Assembly: GCA_024663395.1 (NCBI GenBank)
Contig: JANFAH010000034.1
Coordinates: 62,001-126,000, forward strand
Length of the DNA: 64,000 nt
Source: Pisolithus tinctorius
Lineage: Eukaryota > Basidiomycota > Agaricomycetes > Boletales > Pisolithaceae
Direction: 5' to 3'
The notes beneath the pieces are model-generated. The model saw only the letters and a list, made by a program, of their open reading frames with translations, was not told the origin of the DNA and did no database searches. Position numbers and translations under genes: made by a program. Positions 31,072-41,143 of the stretch are shown here, piece after piece. Each line of letters starts with the position of its first letter. Position 1 is the stretch's first letter.

Positions 31072-31563
31072 CAGACCACATCAAAAATGAGATTGCTTGC
31101 ATTGGAAAACCCTCTGCCCTTGCACAACTCCATGAACTTGGCCAAATCATTGATGCATGCTACTGGGAGCACAATGTGGAGATCTTGTGCACCATCAAGT
31201 CTGCCACTGACAAGTTGCAGTCTCCCAACTCTGACAACAAGTCTAAGTTGTTGTCCTCCTCTGCTCCAAAGTCCAATGCCAAGGGCAAAGGCAAACAGAA
31301 GGATCCACCCAAGTCTGATATTGCCCATCTTCTGGGTAAGGATGGCAAGCTCACCTCCACTGAATGCCAGCACAGGATGAAAAACCACCTCTGCCTGCAG
31401 AGAAGGCAGAGCAAAAAAATTAGTCCACTCCTCCAGGGAGTCTGCACAGCCTGGAGGAAGTGTTGACCCCAACTGTGTGCAACTGGCCATCTGACTCAAC
31501 ATGTCCCCTCTCTCTAGTCCCACTTCTTTACTTCTGTCTGTAACTCTTCTTGACTATCTGTTG
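31072..31563 (+). pseudogene. gag: Gypsy-3 Gag, C-terminal part
   Basis: It continues the Gag left off at 13047: DHIKNEIACIGKPSALAQLHELGQ, IIDACYWEHN, then SNAKGKGKQKDPPKS and LLGKDGKLTSTECQHRMKN. The zinc knuckle that normally follows is not readable. A frameshift precedes the stop at 31463. Confidence 0.85.
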
Positions 31564-31869
31564 ATACCATTTCAGCATTGATTGATTCTGGCTCTTCTCA
31601 TTGTTTTGTAGACCTGTCCATAATCAAAAAATATTCTATTCCTGTTTCTTCTGCTTCTCTGCCAATTCTGCTCTGCTTGTTTGATGGTAGTACAAATGGT
31701 GTCATTTCCAAATAGGTAGATCTTTCCCTCTGCTTTCCCTCTGGCAATGTCAACTTTGTTTCATTTTATGTTACTCTGTTGGATTCTTCATGTTCACTGG
31801 TATTAGGACACAACTGGCTCACCTGCTTCAATCTGTCAATTGACTGGGTATTGGTCAGTTGACAACACC
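31564..31869 (+). pseudogene. Gypsy-3 aspartic protease
   Basis: In one plus frame: ALIDSGSSHCFVDLSIIKKYSIPV, then [34 protein letters not shown] and IDWVLVS followed by a stop. DSGSS is the catalytic motif and LGHNWL a conserved C-terminal element. It is cut at 31875 by a solo LTR. Confidence 0.87.
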
Positions 31870-31874
31870 CCAGG

Positions 31875-31893
31875 TGTTATGCCAACAACTTGT
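31875..31893 (-). mobile_element. Gypsy-1-type solo LTR, left tip
   Basis: TGTTATGCCAACAACTTGT matches the Gypsy-1 LTR start. TSD CCAGG lies at 31870-31874 and again at 35360-35364. A family-C element inserted after 19 bases. Confidence 0.88.
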
Positions 31894-32749
31894 TGTGAGT
31901 CAAAGTGTGGAAAGCTGGTGAAAACCAAACAAATCCAACACCAAAGACAAATGATGTGCAAGTGGTGGTTTGCCTCTGCAGAACCTGGAGTGCAGAAGAA
32001 AATCTAATGTGGGGGGGACTTCAATGGCAGGTGCTCCTGGCACAAGTTGTCAATGAGTTATGCAAGAGCAGATGAACAAGTGATGATTGAATGGAGGATG
32101 CTGAACAGAGTGAAGGTGTTCAGCCAAAAGTATTCTGGAATAAAATGTGCTCCCAGCGCAAGTCAATGACAAGTTATGCAGAAGTGGAGGGATGACTAAG
32201 CAAGGCTGCTAACTAAGAGTGGAGAAAGCTTCAGATAATGATGGAGGTAGATAGACCCCTTTGTAGAGCCTCAACTACCAATGATACAAATGAAGACAGA
32301 TAGACTCTTCTGAATGAGCCTCAACTGTTGACAATGAGTTATGCTGAGCTGAGCTGAACTGACTGCTGGATTGCTTGGGGGTGTAGCTAAGTACATGGGG
32401 GTTTATATACTGTGGGGGGAGCACAGCCTCTGACAAACAAGGCACAAATGCTTGGTAAGTAATGAGTAAGGACTGAGTAACCATGATGAGTAAGCAAGAA
32501 ATGAAAAGTAAGCAAGCAAAGAAGATTGATAAGTATTGGCAATAAATGAGTCAAGGACAGTCAAAATATCACAGAATGAGTCAAATGGAGTCAGAAACTG
32601 AGTAAGTGCACTGATATCACATTAGGGGGTGGTGATGCAAGTCAGATCTTGGTGGAGACATCATTAGATCCAAAGATGGCATGACAGATGGATGGTGTTT
32701 CCAGATAGGGAAGTATTAATTCCAGAATTGAAGGGCATGAGTCAGGCAT

Positions 32750-33733
32750 TGTGAGTCAATGTGTGGTTCAGTGGTGGAAACCAACCAAAACCAACACAAA
32801 AGACAATGAAAGTGAGTGGTGGTGTGCCTATGCAGTACCTAGATGGTGGAACCTGTTCATTGGGAGGGTTTTTGCAAGCTACAACACTCAAAGATGAGTG
32901 CTGAGGGTTGGGGGTGCTCCTGATGAAGAGGGAGCAAGAATGTGATAGATTGCGATGGGGTAGACTGCTATCAGCCTACAGAAGGATGGATGATGACTTA
33001 ATTCAATGTCCTAGGCTGCACTGAGCTCAGGAAGGGCTTGAAGCAAAGTAGATTGATGATAGATGATAATAAGCGAAGTAGATGATAGTTAGACCCTTAA
33101 TAAAGTCTCAACTATCAAAGCTGCTGAATGATGTACTGAGAGATGATAAATTGCAAGCAAGAGGGGCTCTCTGATGTCTTCTTCTTTTTCAGCTATCTAA
33201 GTACAGTGATTTATATACAGTACAGGGGTGTTGCCTATGGAAAACAAGGTGCAAATGCTTGGTAAGTGATTGGTAACTGATGAGTAAGAAATGTAAGTGA
33301 TGGTTAATCATCTTAGAAAGCATTGGTAAGCATTGGTAAGGATAAGTAAGCCAAAATGCGAAGAATCAGTAAGCAAGGTCAAGAGATTGGTAAGTATTGG
33401 CAATAGGTGAGTCAAAGACAGTCAGAATGTCAAAGTATGAGTCAAGTAATGTCAGGAACTGGGAAAGCGCACTGGAATCGCATTAGGGGGAGGCTGTGGA
33501 TGTCACATCTCAAAGAGATCACCTTTGGGCCAAAGTGGGATGACAGAGAGGCAGCGCTGATCTGATGCCAATATAGTACATCCAAAAGTGGACAGGGTGA
33601 GTCAGATGTCAACAGGTCAAGCTTTGGGGCTCTGTGGGGTGACAGGAGCATAGGGGATCACAACCTTCCCCCCCTAACCATCCTCTCAGGCTTTATCCAT
33701 GTCCACCTCACCAAACACCTTTGGTGTGTGACA
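32750..33733 (-). mobile_element. Nested, internally deleted family-C element, 984 bp
   Basis: It has the C termini (TGTGAGTCAATG at the left, GGTGTGTGACA at the right in plus reading). Flanks are GCAT (32746-32749) and GTGT (33734-33737), compatible with an original GCGT that decayed differently at each end. The ORF-bearing middle of about 0.8 kb is missing, so it is a non-coding derivative. Confidence 0.85.
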
Positions 33734-33745
33734 GTGTCAAAGGGG

Positions 33746-34521
33746 CTAGGGCATTGGGGGTCTGTGGGGCAATTGGAGCATAAGTGATCGCATCTCCCAC
33801 CCTTCCATCCTCTCAGTGAAGTTAACAAAAACTTCATGGATGGGGCTCTGATGGAGGAGGAGGAGAAGGAGGAACATCTTCTGCTGGATCTTGCTGTAAG
33901 AAGGCAAGATGCATGTCATACTCATCATGGATATGATCAGGGAGGCTGGAGAACAGTAGACTATGCTGCATCTGTCACAATGTGGGGTGAATGATGGACA
34001 AGATTGGAATAAAGACAGTGCAGGGAGCAGGGAGGAACGATCCATATGCTTCATCAAGAGGGGAGACCAAAATGACCACATAAGACCTTTCTAACTGAGT
34101 GCCAGACCTGAGGCAACCAAAGAATGTCCTTCTGGAAGTCATACTGACAAGGAGAACATGCTGACCAAGCTGCATGGGACAAGATGGGGCTGACAATGAT
34201 GGGATGAACCAGGGGGCTTCAGGACAGAAGCTGGTGGGAACACCTGGCAGATATACGTAGCCATTGTCTCTGGCAAATGAGACAAGCAAGACAATTGATG
34301 AAGAGGTGGCCATGATTGATGGACTTAGTGAAATGAGCATCTGATGGATGGAGTGCTGTAGAAATGTGTAGGGTGCAAGGATCCTCTCCAAATTTGGAAG
34401 GCAGAATTGTGTGGCTGAGCACTTTAAGCGAGTGTGAGAACAGAGTTGATATCTTTGGAAATGGTGGAGATATGACAAACCAGAATGCCATACATGGGTG
34501 CCAAAAACTTTTAATGTGCAC
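33746..34521 (-). pseudogene. Family-C ORF, broken copy
   Basis: Frames 34521-34219 and 34478-33975 match the 220-residue ORF: ILPSKFGEDPCTLHISTAL, then INLPGVPTSFCPEAPW-like text (YVYLPGVPTSFCPEAPWFI) and MTSRRTFFGCLRSGTQLERSYVV. A frameshift lies near 34480 and another near 33975. Confidence 0.68.
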
Positions 34522-34718
34522 TTAATTTGCTTCCTCTTTTCTCTTTAGCACTGATGACTTGTTCTTGTGTGAAGGATGACTGCTCATGTCTGGCAGTCTT
34601 TCTATGCATGAGGCCTTTAGTCTTCATCTGCATGCACAGGCATTGTGCACAACTTGTCAATGAGTTAGGCAGAGTCAGCTGTAACCATGTCCACAACACC
34701 TTTGGTGTGTGACATTGT

Positions 34719-35359
34719 GTCACATCATGAATCAAGTGCAATGTAGCACAAGCACATGACTGTGTGAGAAGTGACACGTTATTTAACTTCACTAGTATTG
34801 GAGCACTAGTCTTGGCCAGCCAAAGTCATACTGTCAAGTCCTCTTGGGTACAGCAAGCAGAGCTAAGGCAGGTTGCAAAGTAGATTTCGAATGAGGAGCT
34901 GGTATGATACATGCAGGTTTATATACATATGTAAAGTACCTGCAGAACAATCATTCGAAAACATTTGAACATACACCTGCATCCCCATACAGCAGGGACA
35001 AGTTGTAGTGAGTCACTGCGCAGCAGGACTACACATACAACTGGCCTTGCAGGTGCAAGGGTAGACAGGGTACACCTACAAGAAGGAGGGCCACTGCATA
35101 CATGACATATGCAGGGGTACATGTGTCATGTGACCACATGGATCAGGGCCACCAGCGGACCACAGAAGGAAAGGTAACTGATGCAATGTCCAGCTATAGT
35201 ACAATGCGGGGTAAACAGGGGTAGGCCATAAAAGGAAACATATGGAATGCAAGACTAAGTCTTGTGGGTGAGAGAACATTGTCACTCAAAAGGGTGATGA
35301 GGATGCAAGTGGTATGGTACAGAGTCTGAAAAAGGAAAGAATGTGAGTGTAGTGTAACA
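34719..35359 (-). mobile_element. Gypsy-1-type solo LTR, main part
   Basis: It aligns with the Gypsy-1 LTR (ACTAGTCTTGGCC, GTAGATTTCGAATGAG, ATGCAGGTTTATATAC) and ends AGTGTAACA, followed by the TSD CCAGG. It is more diverged than the two Gypsy-1 LTRs are from each other. Confidence 0.9.
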
Positions 35360-35371
35360 CCAGGCACCTTT

Positions 35372-35771
35372 TGAAGCAACCAAAGATGAAGGTCTTCTCA
35401 GCTATCACTTCAAACCAGAGAGTATGGGAGTGGAACCTGTTGATTGAGAGACAAGCTCAAAATGAACTAGATTAGAGAAGCTGGCTATGACAAACAATGG
35501 GACTTATATACTGCCTTACTGTTTGTACATACTGCCATGAGAGAATGTTTGAGAAAGAAGTAAACAAAAGAGAGAACTATGCTATTGGTCAAACATGAAC
35601 ACAGTGTCAGTGAGGCACAGCCTTACTAAGCATTATGTAAGCATCCCAAGAAGTAAACAAAAGGAAAAGTCCAAGATGACTAAGCATCCCTAAAGCATAA
35701 CCCTAAGCAGAGGGTGGACATATATGGGTAACTAGGAAACACAGGAGGTGAAAAGTCTACCGGTCATTACA
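35372..35771 (-). repeat. Gypsy-4 3' LTR
   Basis: 400-bp LTR paired with 40090-40490. Confidence 0.95.
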
Positions 35772-35786
35772 CTATCCCCTCCTGAG
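35772..35786 (-). promoter_or_regulatory. Gypsy-4 polypurine tract
   Basis: CTCAGGAGGGGATAG on the minus strand abuts the 3' LTR. Confidence 0.75.
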
Positions 35787-37205
35787 GCTTGACTTCCAGG
35801 CAAGACAAGATAGGACAAATGGTAGTAAATGGCTCTGGTATGGGCATGAACAAGCTGTCAAAGCTTTCCAATGAAAGGAGAGATAATTTACAGGGGGCCC
35901 TAGGGTGGGATCAATAGAAATCCTTGATTGCCAACTGTGAATTCTTCAAGGCAGAGGCCAGCTCCCAGGTTCAATCTTCTTCAGGGTATCCCCTCCAATG
36001 CACAAGGAATTGAAGAGCTCCACATTTCAAACAGGAGTCAACAACATACTCAACCTCATATTCAACATCTCCTTCATCAGTAACCCTCTGTGGTCCTGGC
36101 CTGTTAACAGGCTGCTCATCAAGAGCACCAAGATAGGATTTAACTCAGGAGATGTTCACAACTGGATGAATCTTCATGTTGTGCAGTAACTTTAACTTAA
36201 GAGCATTCAGAAGTACTTCAAGGACTTCATATGGTCCAATCCATTTTTCAGAAAGTTTATGGCTCTGCCATTCTTTCAAGGACAGATGGTCTGTAGCTAG
36301 CCAGACCTGAGATCCAATGGAGTAAGAGGGAGCAGGCAAGCACTGTCAATCCACTTGTTGTTTTTGCCAGGAATGTGCCTTGGCAAGGTTCACTTTCACA
36401 TCTTGGAACACCTGGAACCAAGACTTGGCTACTTCTTCTGCTGCTTCTACCTTTGAAGTCATTGGCTCAACACCCATCCTAGGTCTATAGGAATGAGTAA
36501 CTTCAAAGGGGCACTTGCCAGTAGAAGTGGAAGCAGAGTTGTTGTATGTGAACTGAGCCAAAGGTAACCATTTCTCCCAGTGAGCCTGTTGCTGGTTGGC
36601 ATACATCTGTAAGTACTGTTGGATCTCACAGTTCAACTGCTCTGTTTGTCCATCTGTTTGCAGGTGGAACACCATAGAGAGCTTCTGCTGTACTCCCAGC
36701 ATTTTAAATAACTCTTTCATGAAGCTAGAGGCAAACTGAGGGCCTTGGTTGGATATGATAGAGTCCAGAAGTCCATGGTGTTTGCAAACATGCATTAGGT
36801 AAAGACAAGTTGTGCTATCAGCTGTTTTTTCCACAGTGCAGGGGATGAACTCTGCTTCCTTAGAGAACCTGTCAATGATGACCGGGACATGGGACTTTCC
36901 TGAAGATCCTTTCACTCCAAGGTCCATAAAGTCAGTTGTCAATTCTCTCCAAGGCCCATCAGGAATAGGTAAGGGTTTGAGTTCTCCTGCAGGCAGCCTA
37001 TTTCCAGACTTGCTGGCTTGGCACATTTGACAATGCTTTATGTACTCTTCTACATTGGGTTTCAAGGTGGATCACATGAACCAGCATGTGATCAACTCCT
37101 GAGTTCCTTTTATACCATGATGTCCCACTAGGGGAGAGTCATGAAGAGAATTAAGCAGCTTCCTTCTAAGTGCACTAGGCACCCAGACCCTTTCTCCATC
37201 ATAAT
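35787..37205 (-). pseudogene. pol: Gypsy-4 integrase and chromodomain
   Basis: The zinc-finger part reads HDSPLVGHHGIKGTQELI, then YIKHCQMCQASKSG. The DDE core has LTTDFMDLG (first Asp), IISNQGPQFAS where the second Asp is Asn, and LQTDGQTEQLN (Glu). Then EKWLPLAQFTYNNSAS and GPYEVLEVL. A chromodomain follows at about 36080-35930: YEVEYVVDS, LQFLVHWRGYPEED, then a stop before TWELASALKNS. The Asp-to-Asn change alone should abolish strand transfer. Confidence 0.92.
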
Positions 37206-37936
37206 GGCTGAATATAACCCTTCTTGAGTTGTCCATCAATGAAGTCACTGACTTCTTGCTGCTCATCAGGGGAAAGAGGGATTAACCTTCCTTTCTTCGG
37301 CATGAACAACTCCTTTAGCTCTATTGCATGGTCCCAAGGCTTTCTAAGTGGCATGTGCTCAGATTCCCTTTCCAAAAAGACTGATAGATATTCATGATAT
37401 GCCTTTGGAACAAGTTCTTCAGGGGTTTTATCTGTTTTTGGTTTGTCTGTTCCTAGATTTTGAATCCAGGACATGTAAGACTCTATGGCTTCTCTTTTGA
37501 GTTTCTCTACCTTGTGTATGAATGAGGGTTTTGGGGCTAACTGTTGGCATCTAGCCAGGCATCTTCCCATTTTGACCTTGCCAGTTTTCCAATCTATCAG
37601 TGGGTTGTGCTGATGTAACCAGGTATGTCCCAGGATCATGACACTACCTCCTAGATTGGTTATCTTGGCAAGAAGTTCCTTGTGATGGTCAAGGTAGGAA
37701 ACTCTAAGATGAGCCTGATGTGTAATCCTTCCAGCAGAATTAGGCGAGCCATTGACATTAAACATGTCTACTGCCCTTGGCAGTGCTATTTTCGGAATCC
37801 AGTTCCTTTCAACAAAGTCTTTATCTATAAATACTCCAGTGGCACTGCTGTCAAGCAGCATGTTGACCTTGAATGCCAAACTGGTGTTTGTCCATAAAAC
37901 TAAAGGGACTTCCACAGAATCTTTCAAGTTCAGCAT
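37206..37936 (-). pseudogene. pol: Gypsy-4 protease and start of RT
   Basis: Protease motif VNMLLDSSATGVFIDKDFV (DSS for DSG), then GGSVMILGHTWLHQHNPLIDW. The linker to RT follows, with PWDHAIELKELFMPKKGRLIPLS and FIDGQLKKGYIQP. Immediately after this the text jumps to the integrase zinc finger, so about 1.4 kb (RT palm and RNase H, judged from family length) has been deleted. Confidence 0.9.
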
Positions 37937-39321
37937 GCATCAGGTTTCAGACCATATGGAGGTCTTTGTGCTACTACCTTCCAGATCCAGGAAATTAAAA
38001 GAAACATTTTTTTGTTTTTTGTTGCAAGTGGAATTAAGCAGGCTTGGTTTTACATCTGGCCCCAAGCCCTTTCAGGACTCCACTTCAGATGATGTAAAAG
38101 TAAGAGGAGGAGAAACAAATTCTGAACCATTAAATAACTCCTGTGGTTCTTCAACATTGAGAAAAGAGAAATGATTGAAAGAAACTACTGGTACACTATT
38201 TTTGGTGTTTTTATTTTCTATTTTTGTATGTTCTTTAGTATTTTTAAGTCTGTAAGTAGAACAAAATCCATAGGAAGAAGAAGAAGGAACAATTGTCCAT
38301 ACTCTAGAGTCTGCAGGACCTGATTTCACTGCAGCTCTGATTCTTTTAACTGGTTGATATGAGCAACAATCTGCTCAAAGCTCATCCCCTCCATTGCTTT
38401 TAGGCAAGGGTTGGGTCCTGTGTCAGTACTTACAGCCCTGATGGGGCATCCTTGTGGTTGTGCCTGTTTAGGGCACTCACTTTGATAATGGCCCTTCAGG
38501 CTGCATCTGAAGCAGGTTATATGGGACTTGTCCTTAGGGGGTCCCTTGCCCTTACCTTGTCACTGGGCAGCACCTATGTCCATGGGGGCTCTGGCCCCAG
38601 GCTGCATTCCTGTGGCTGAGCAGCCATGAGGTTGGTTTTGAGGCCATACCCTTGAAGAGGAGGTCGTCATGTACCAGTGGTTTTCAAAGTTTCTGGCTAC
38701 CAACCAGAGCTCTGTTACATACTCTTTGTACATGTCTTTTCTTTTTCCCAGATGGTGCATGAGCCAAAGTGCCTCAGGGTTTATCACCTGTTCAAGGCAC
38801 AGGATATCCAAGTCATTGGAAGTGCTTGCCATCAGCTTCCAACTGTTGAACTCTGCCAAGAAGGCATCCATTCAAGACTGTCCTTGCCTTGCTTTCTGCA
38901 TCTTTTTCCAGGCCCAATCCCCATTGTTCATGGGCCAGAACCTACTGTTGAGGTTGGCCACCACCTCATCTATCAATGGCCAATTTCCATTTGCCAAGTG
39001 GAAGTCCGACTTGGCCTGAGCATAGTTGCCAGCAATTGGCCCTGTCATCCAGGTCCAGAATGCCATGCAGTCCTGGCTTGTATAGTGGTGGACAGCCACT
39101 TTACAAAAGGCCCTCATTTTGATGACCCATTCCTTGTATTTTGCCATGGATCCATCAAAGATTCCAGGCTCAGCAACACCCCTTTTTGTGGGATCGAAGT
39201 TGTTGGTTTGTGCCACAACTGGCACAGGGATGTATTGCTGCATGGCTTGGGCCATCACTGCTGCCATTGCTTGAACCATGGCATAGTCAACAGGTGGGGG
39301 TTGGGGCTGGTTGGGGTCCAT
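37937..39321 (-). pseudogene. gag: Gypsy-4 Gag
   Basis: ATG at 39321 opens MDPNQPQPPPVDYAMVQAM. The capsid segment has FDGSMAKYKEWVIKMRAF and PLIDEVVANLNSRF. One TGA at 38872-38874 (TCT TGA ATG, CGA expected) splits it. It resumes with MDAFLAEFNSWKLMAS up to the stop at 38560. Past further stops a CCHC knuckle CFRCSLKGHYQSEC is readable near 38500-38545. The distal part to 37937 has many stops. Confidence 0.85.
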
Positions 39322-40089
39322 TTCTGTTAGTTAGCAAGACTGGACAATGAAGGGGGAAGTGGATGGAATGACAGTTACAAAGGTTGTAAGGTATGTTGAA
39401 AACAAACCCAAGTTCATTTGGGTTGGGGGAGGGTGAAAGTGAAGGATAAACAAGTTCCAGAGTTACCTCATGGAAAAGCTTGAGAGGGGGAAGAGGAAGC
39501 GGGGTGAGCAGGGATAATGAGTGCAAGAGGCATGGGGTCTATAGAGAGTTCCCTTTTGTAAGGGAGAAACCTAAGAGGGAGATGGAGCTCAACCTCTTCT
39601 TTCTTGATGGTGGGAATGTTGGTAAAGTAAAGGTAATGTAAGTGTACTACTTGCCAATGATGTTCAAGACCACTAAACACATAGTTTGTTCACTGTTGCA
39701 CACCTGATCAACTTCCTAGAAATAGGGAAGGACCCGCCTGGCACACTAGGCAAACTATGGTGGGTGCAAGAATGTCAACTACTGGTCTACCTCCACTGCT
39801 GTGCAGGAACTACACCTATGTATGACTCAGCCACTTTGGACCTTGCAGGCCCTCTTGATCAAGCATTGCCCTACATTCACCAAGCTCAACCTCAGGATGG
39901 TGTATATACATAGAGTAAAAACTCCCTAAGACATTTGCCTAACTGGCTCTGTCACTCAGGTGCTCTTGGTCACACTGATGGAGGCAGGAAGAAACTATGG
40001 GCGGAACTGCCCACTACAGATATCATACTGCCATTGACCCTCAGCACCAGGTATGAAGGGATAGGGGAGAAGTTGGAATCTAGTTTGAG
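39322..40089 (-). other. Gypsy-4 leader
   Basis: 768 bases between the gag start and the 5' LTR. No supported ORF and no recognisable primer site by eye. Confidence 0.6.
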
Positions 40090-40490
40090 TGAAGCAACCA
40101 AAGACAAAGGTCTTCTCAGCTATCACTTCAAACCAGAGAGTATGGGAGTGGAACCTGTTGATTGAGGGACAAGCTCAAAATGAACTAGATTAGAGAAGCT
40201 GGCTATGACAAATGATGGGACTTATATACTGCCTTACTGTTTGTATATACTTCATGAGAGAACATTCAAGAAAGAAGTAAACAAAAGAGAGAACTACACT
40301 ATTGGTCAAACATGAACATGCAGTGTCAGTGAGGCACAGCCTTGCTAAGCATTATGTAAGCATCCAAAGAAGTAAACAAAAGGAAAAGTCTGAGATGACT
40401 AAGCATCCCTAAAGTGTAACCCTAACCAGAGGGTGGATATATATGGGTAACTAGGAAACACAGGAGGTGAAAAGTCTACCAGTCATTACA
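40090..40490 (-). repeat. Gypsy-4 5' LTR
   Basis: 401-bp partner of 35372-35771. TSD CCTTT follows at 40491. Confidence 0.95.
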
Positions 40491-40495
40491 CCTTT

Positions 40496-40727
40496 GTCAC
40501 CTTCTGCTGCAACTTCTGCTCCAGATCCAACACCCTTCACTCTGACTGCAGCTCTGACTGCAACTCTGATCAACTCACCATGTTCTGCTCTCCTCATCTC
40601 ACTCATCAATGCTGCTGCATATGTCAGAGCCTGTGCACTCCCTGGCTCTAGACAGTTCTGCTTACAGCTCTCTGCTGATGATGTGAAGCTTCATGCATCC
40701 TCTGCTTCTTCTCTGCCTCCTGACCTC
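40496..40727 (+). pseudogene. Gypsy-3 protease-RT linker fragment
   Basis: The frame reads FTLTAALTATLI, then LISLINAAAYVRACALPGSRQFCLQLSAD and SSLPPDL. This is the text that precedes RT in basidiomycete Gypsy Pol (INAAAxxRACxLPGSxxFxLxLS). Homology ends at PPDL near 40727, where the next residues should be an RT-proximal HVPxxYHDFADVF-type block but unrelated DNA begins. Confidence 0.8.
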
Positions 40728-41143
40728 ATGATACATACCCATTGTTGGTATGGTCTTGTTCTAGTCAATTGGTACTGTGGCCAAACATGGTAAGCCAATT
40801 TGTCTATCATCTAATCTGCTACTATATATAGATAAAGTATAGTTTGATCCTGATTGGATCTTCTGACATTGATTCTGTGATCCAATTCAAATCATAGTCA
40901 TTCCAGGCATCACAATGAGGCATGTATGGCTGAGGCCTGCAGACATCATGCAAGGACATGATACTAGACATGGGCAAGTCATGAATTGCCTGAGCTGCAG
41001 TGGCCACCCCAGTAACCCATGTCACCTGGAAAAAGGTGAAAACAACCAGGGGATCCAAAGAAAAGATGGTCAAGTTTACTCTGAGAAAGAAGGCAAGATA
41101 TGCAACTGGCTAAAGCAACAAATCACCTACTAGGGCAGGATCT
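40728..41143 (+). other. 5' region of KDZ-type element
   Basis: No LTR or Gypsy text. A short frame 40915-41133 has CLSCSGHPSNPCHLEKG, possibly an N-terminal exon of the KDZ gene. The element terminus and TSD were not found. Confidence 0.35.

Larger units (their letters stand above)
31894..34714 (-). mobile_element. Family-C LTR-like element inside a solo LTR
   Basis: In minus reading it starts TGTCACACACC and ends TTTGACTCACA. A 4-bp TSD TTGT is exact (31890-31893, 34715-34718). A second, internally deleted C element is nested at 32750-33733. Without it the length is about 1.83 kb. Confidence 0.9.
35372..40490 (-). mobile_element. Gypsy-4: Ty3/Gypsy element with RT deleted
   Basis: 5119 bp with LTRs of 400 and 401 bp (35372-35771, 40090-40490), each beginning TGAAGCAACC and ending CATTACA, and an exact TSD CCTTT (35367-35371, 40491-40495). 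Minus-strand order is gag, protease, RT start, integrase, chromodomain. Most of RT and RNase H is missing. There is no ORF3. Confidence 0.95.
11447..40727 (+). mobile_element. Gypsy-3: split, 3'-truncated Ty3/Gypsy element
   Basis: The host element of the central block is a 5' LTR (11447-12183), gag (12245-13047 continuing at 31072), protease (31564-31869) and the protease-RT linker (40496-40727). It is interrupted by Gypsy-2, by a Gypsy-1-type solo LTR and by Gypsy-4, each with its own TSD. No RT, RNase H, integrase or 3' LTR of this element is found in the window. The sequence stops near 40727, where KDZ-type DNA begins. Own sequence is only about 2.6 kb. Confidence 0.85.
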
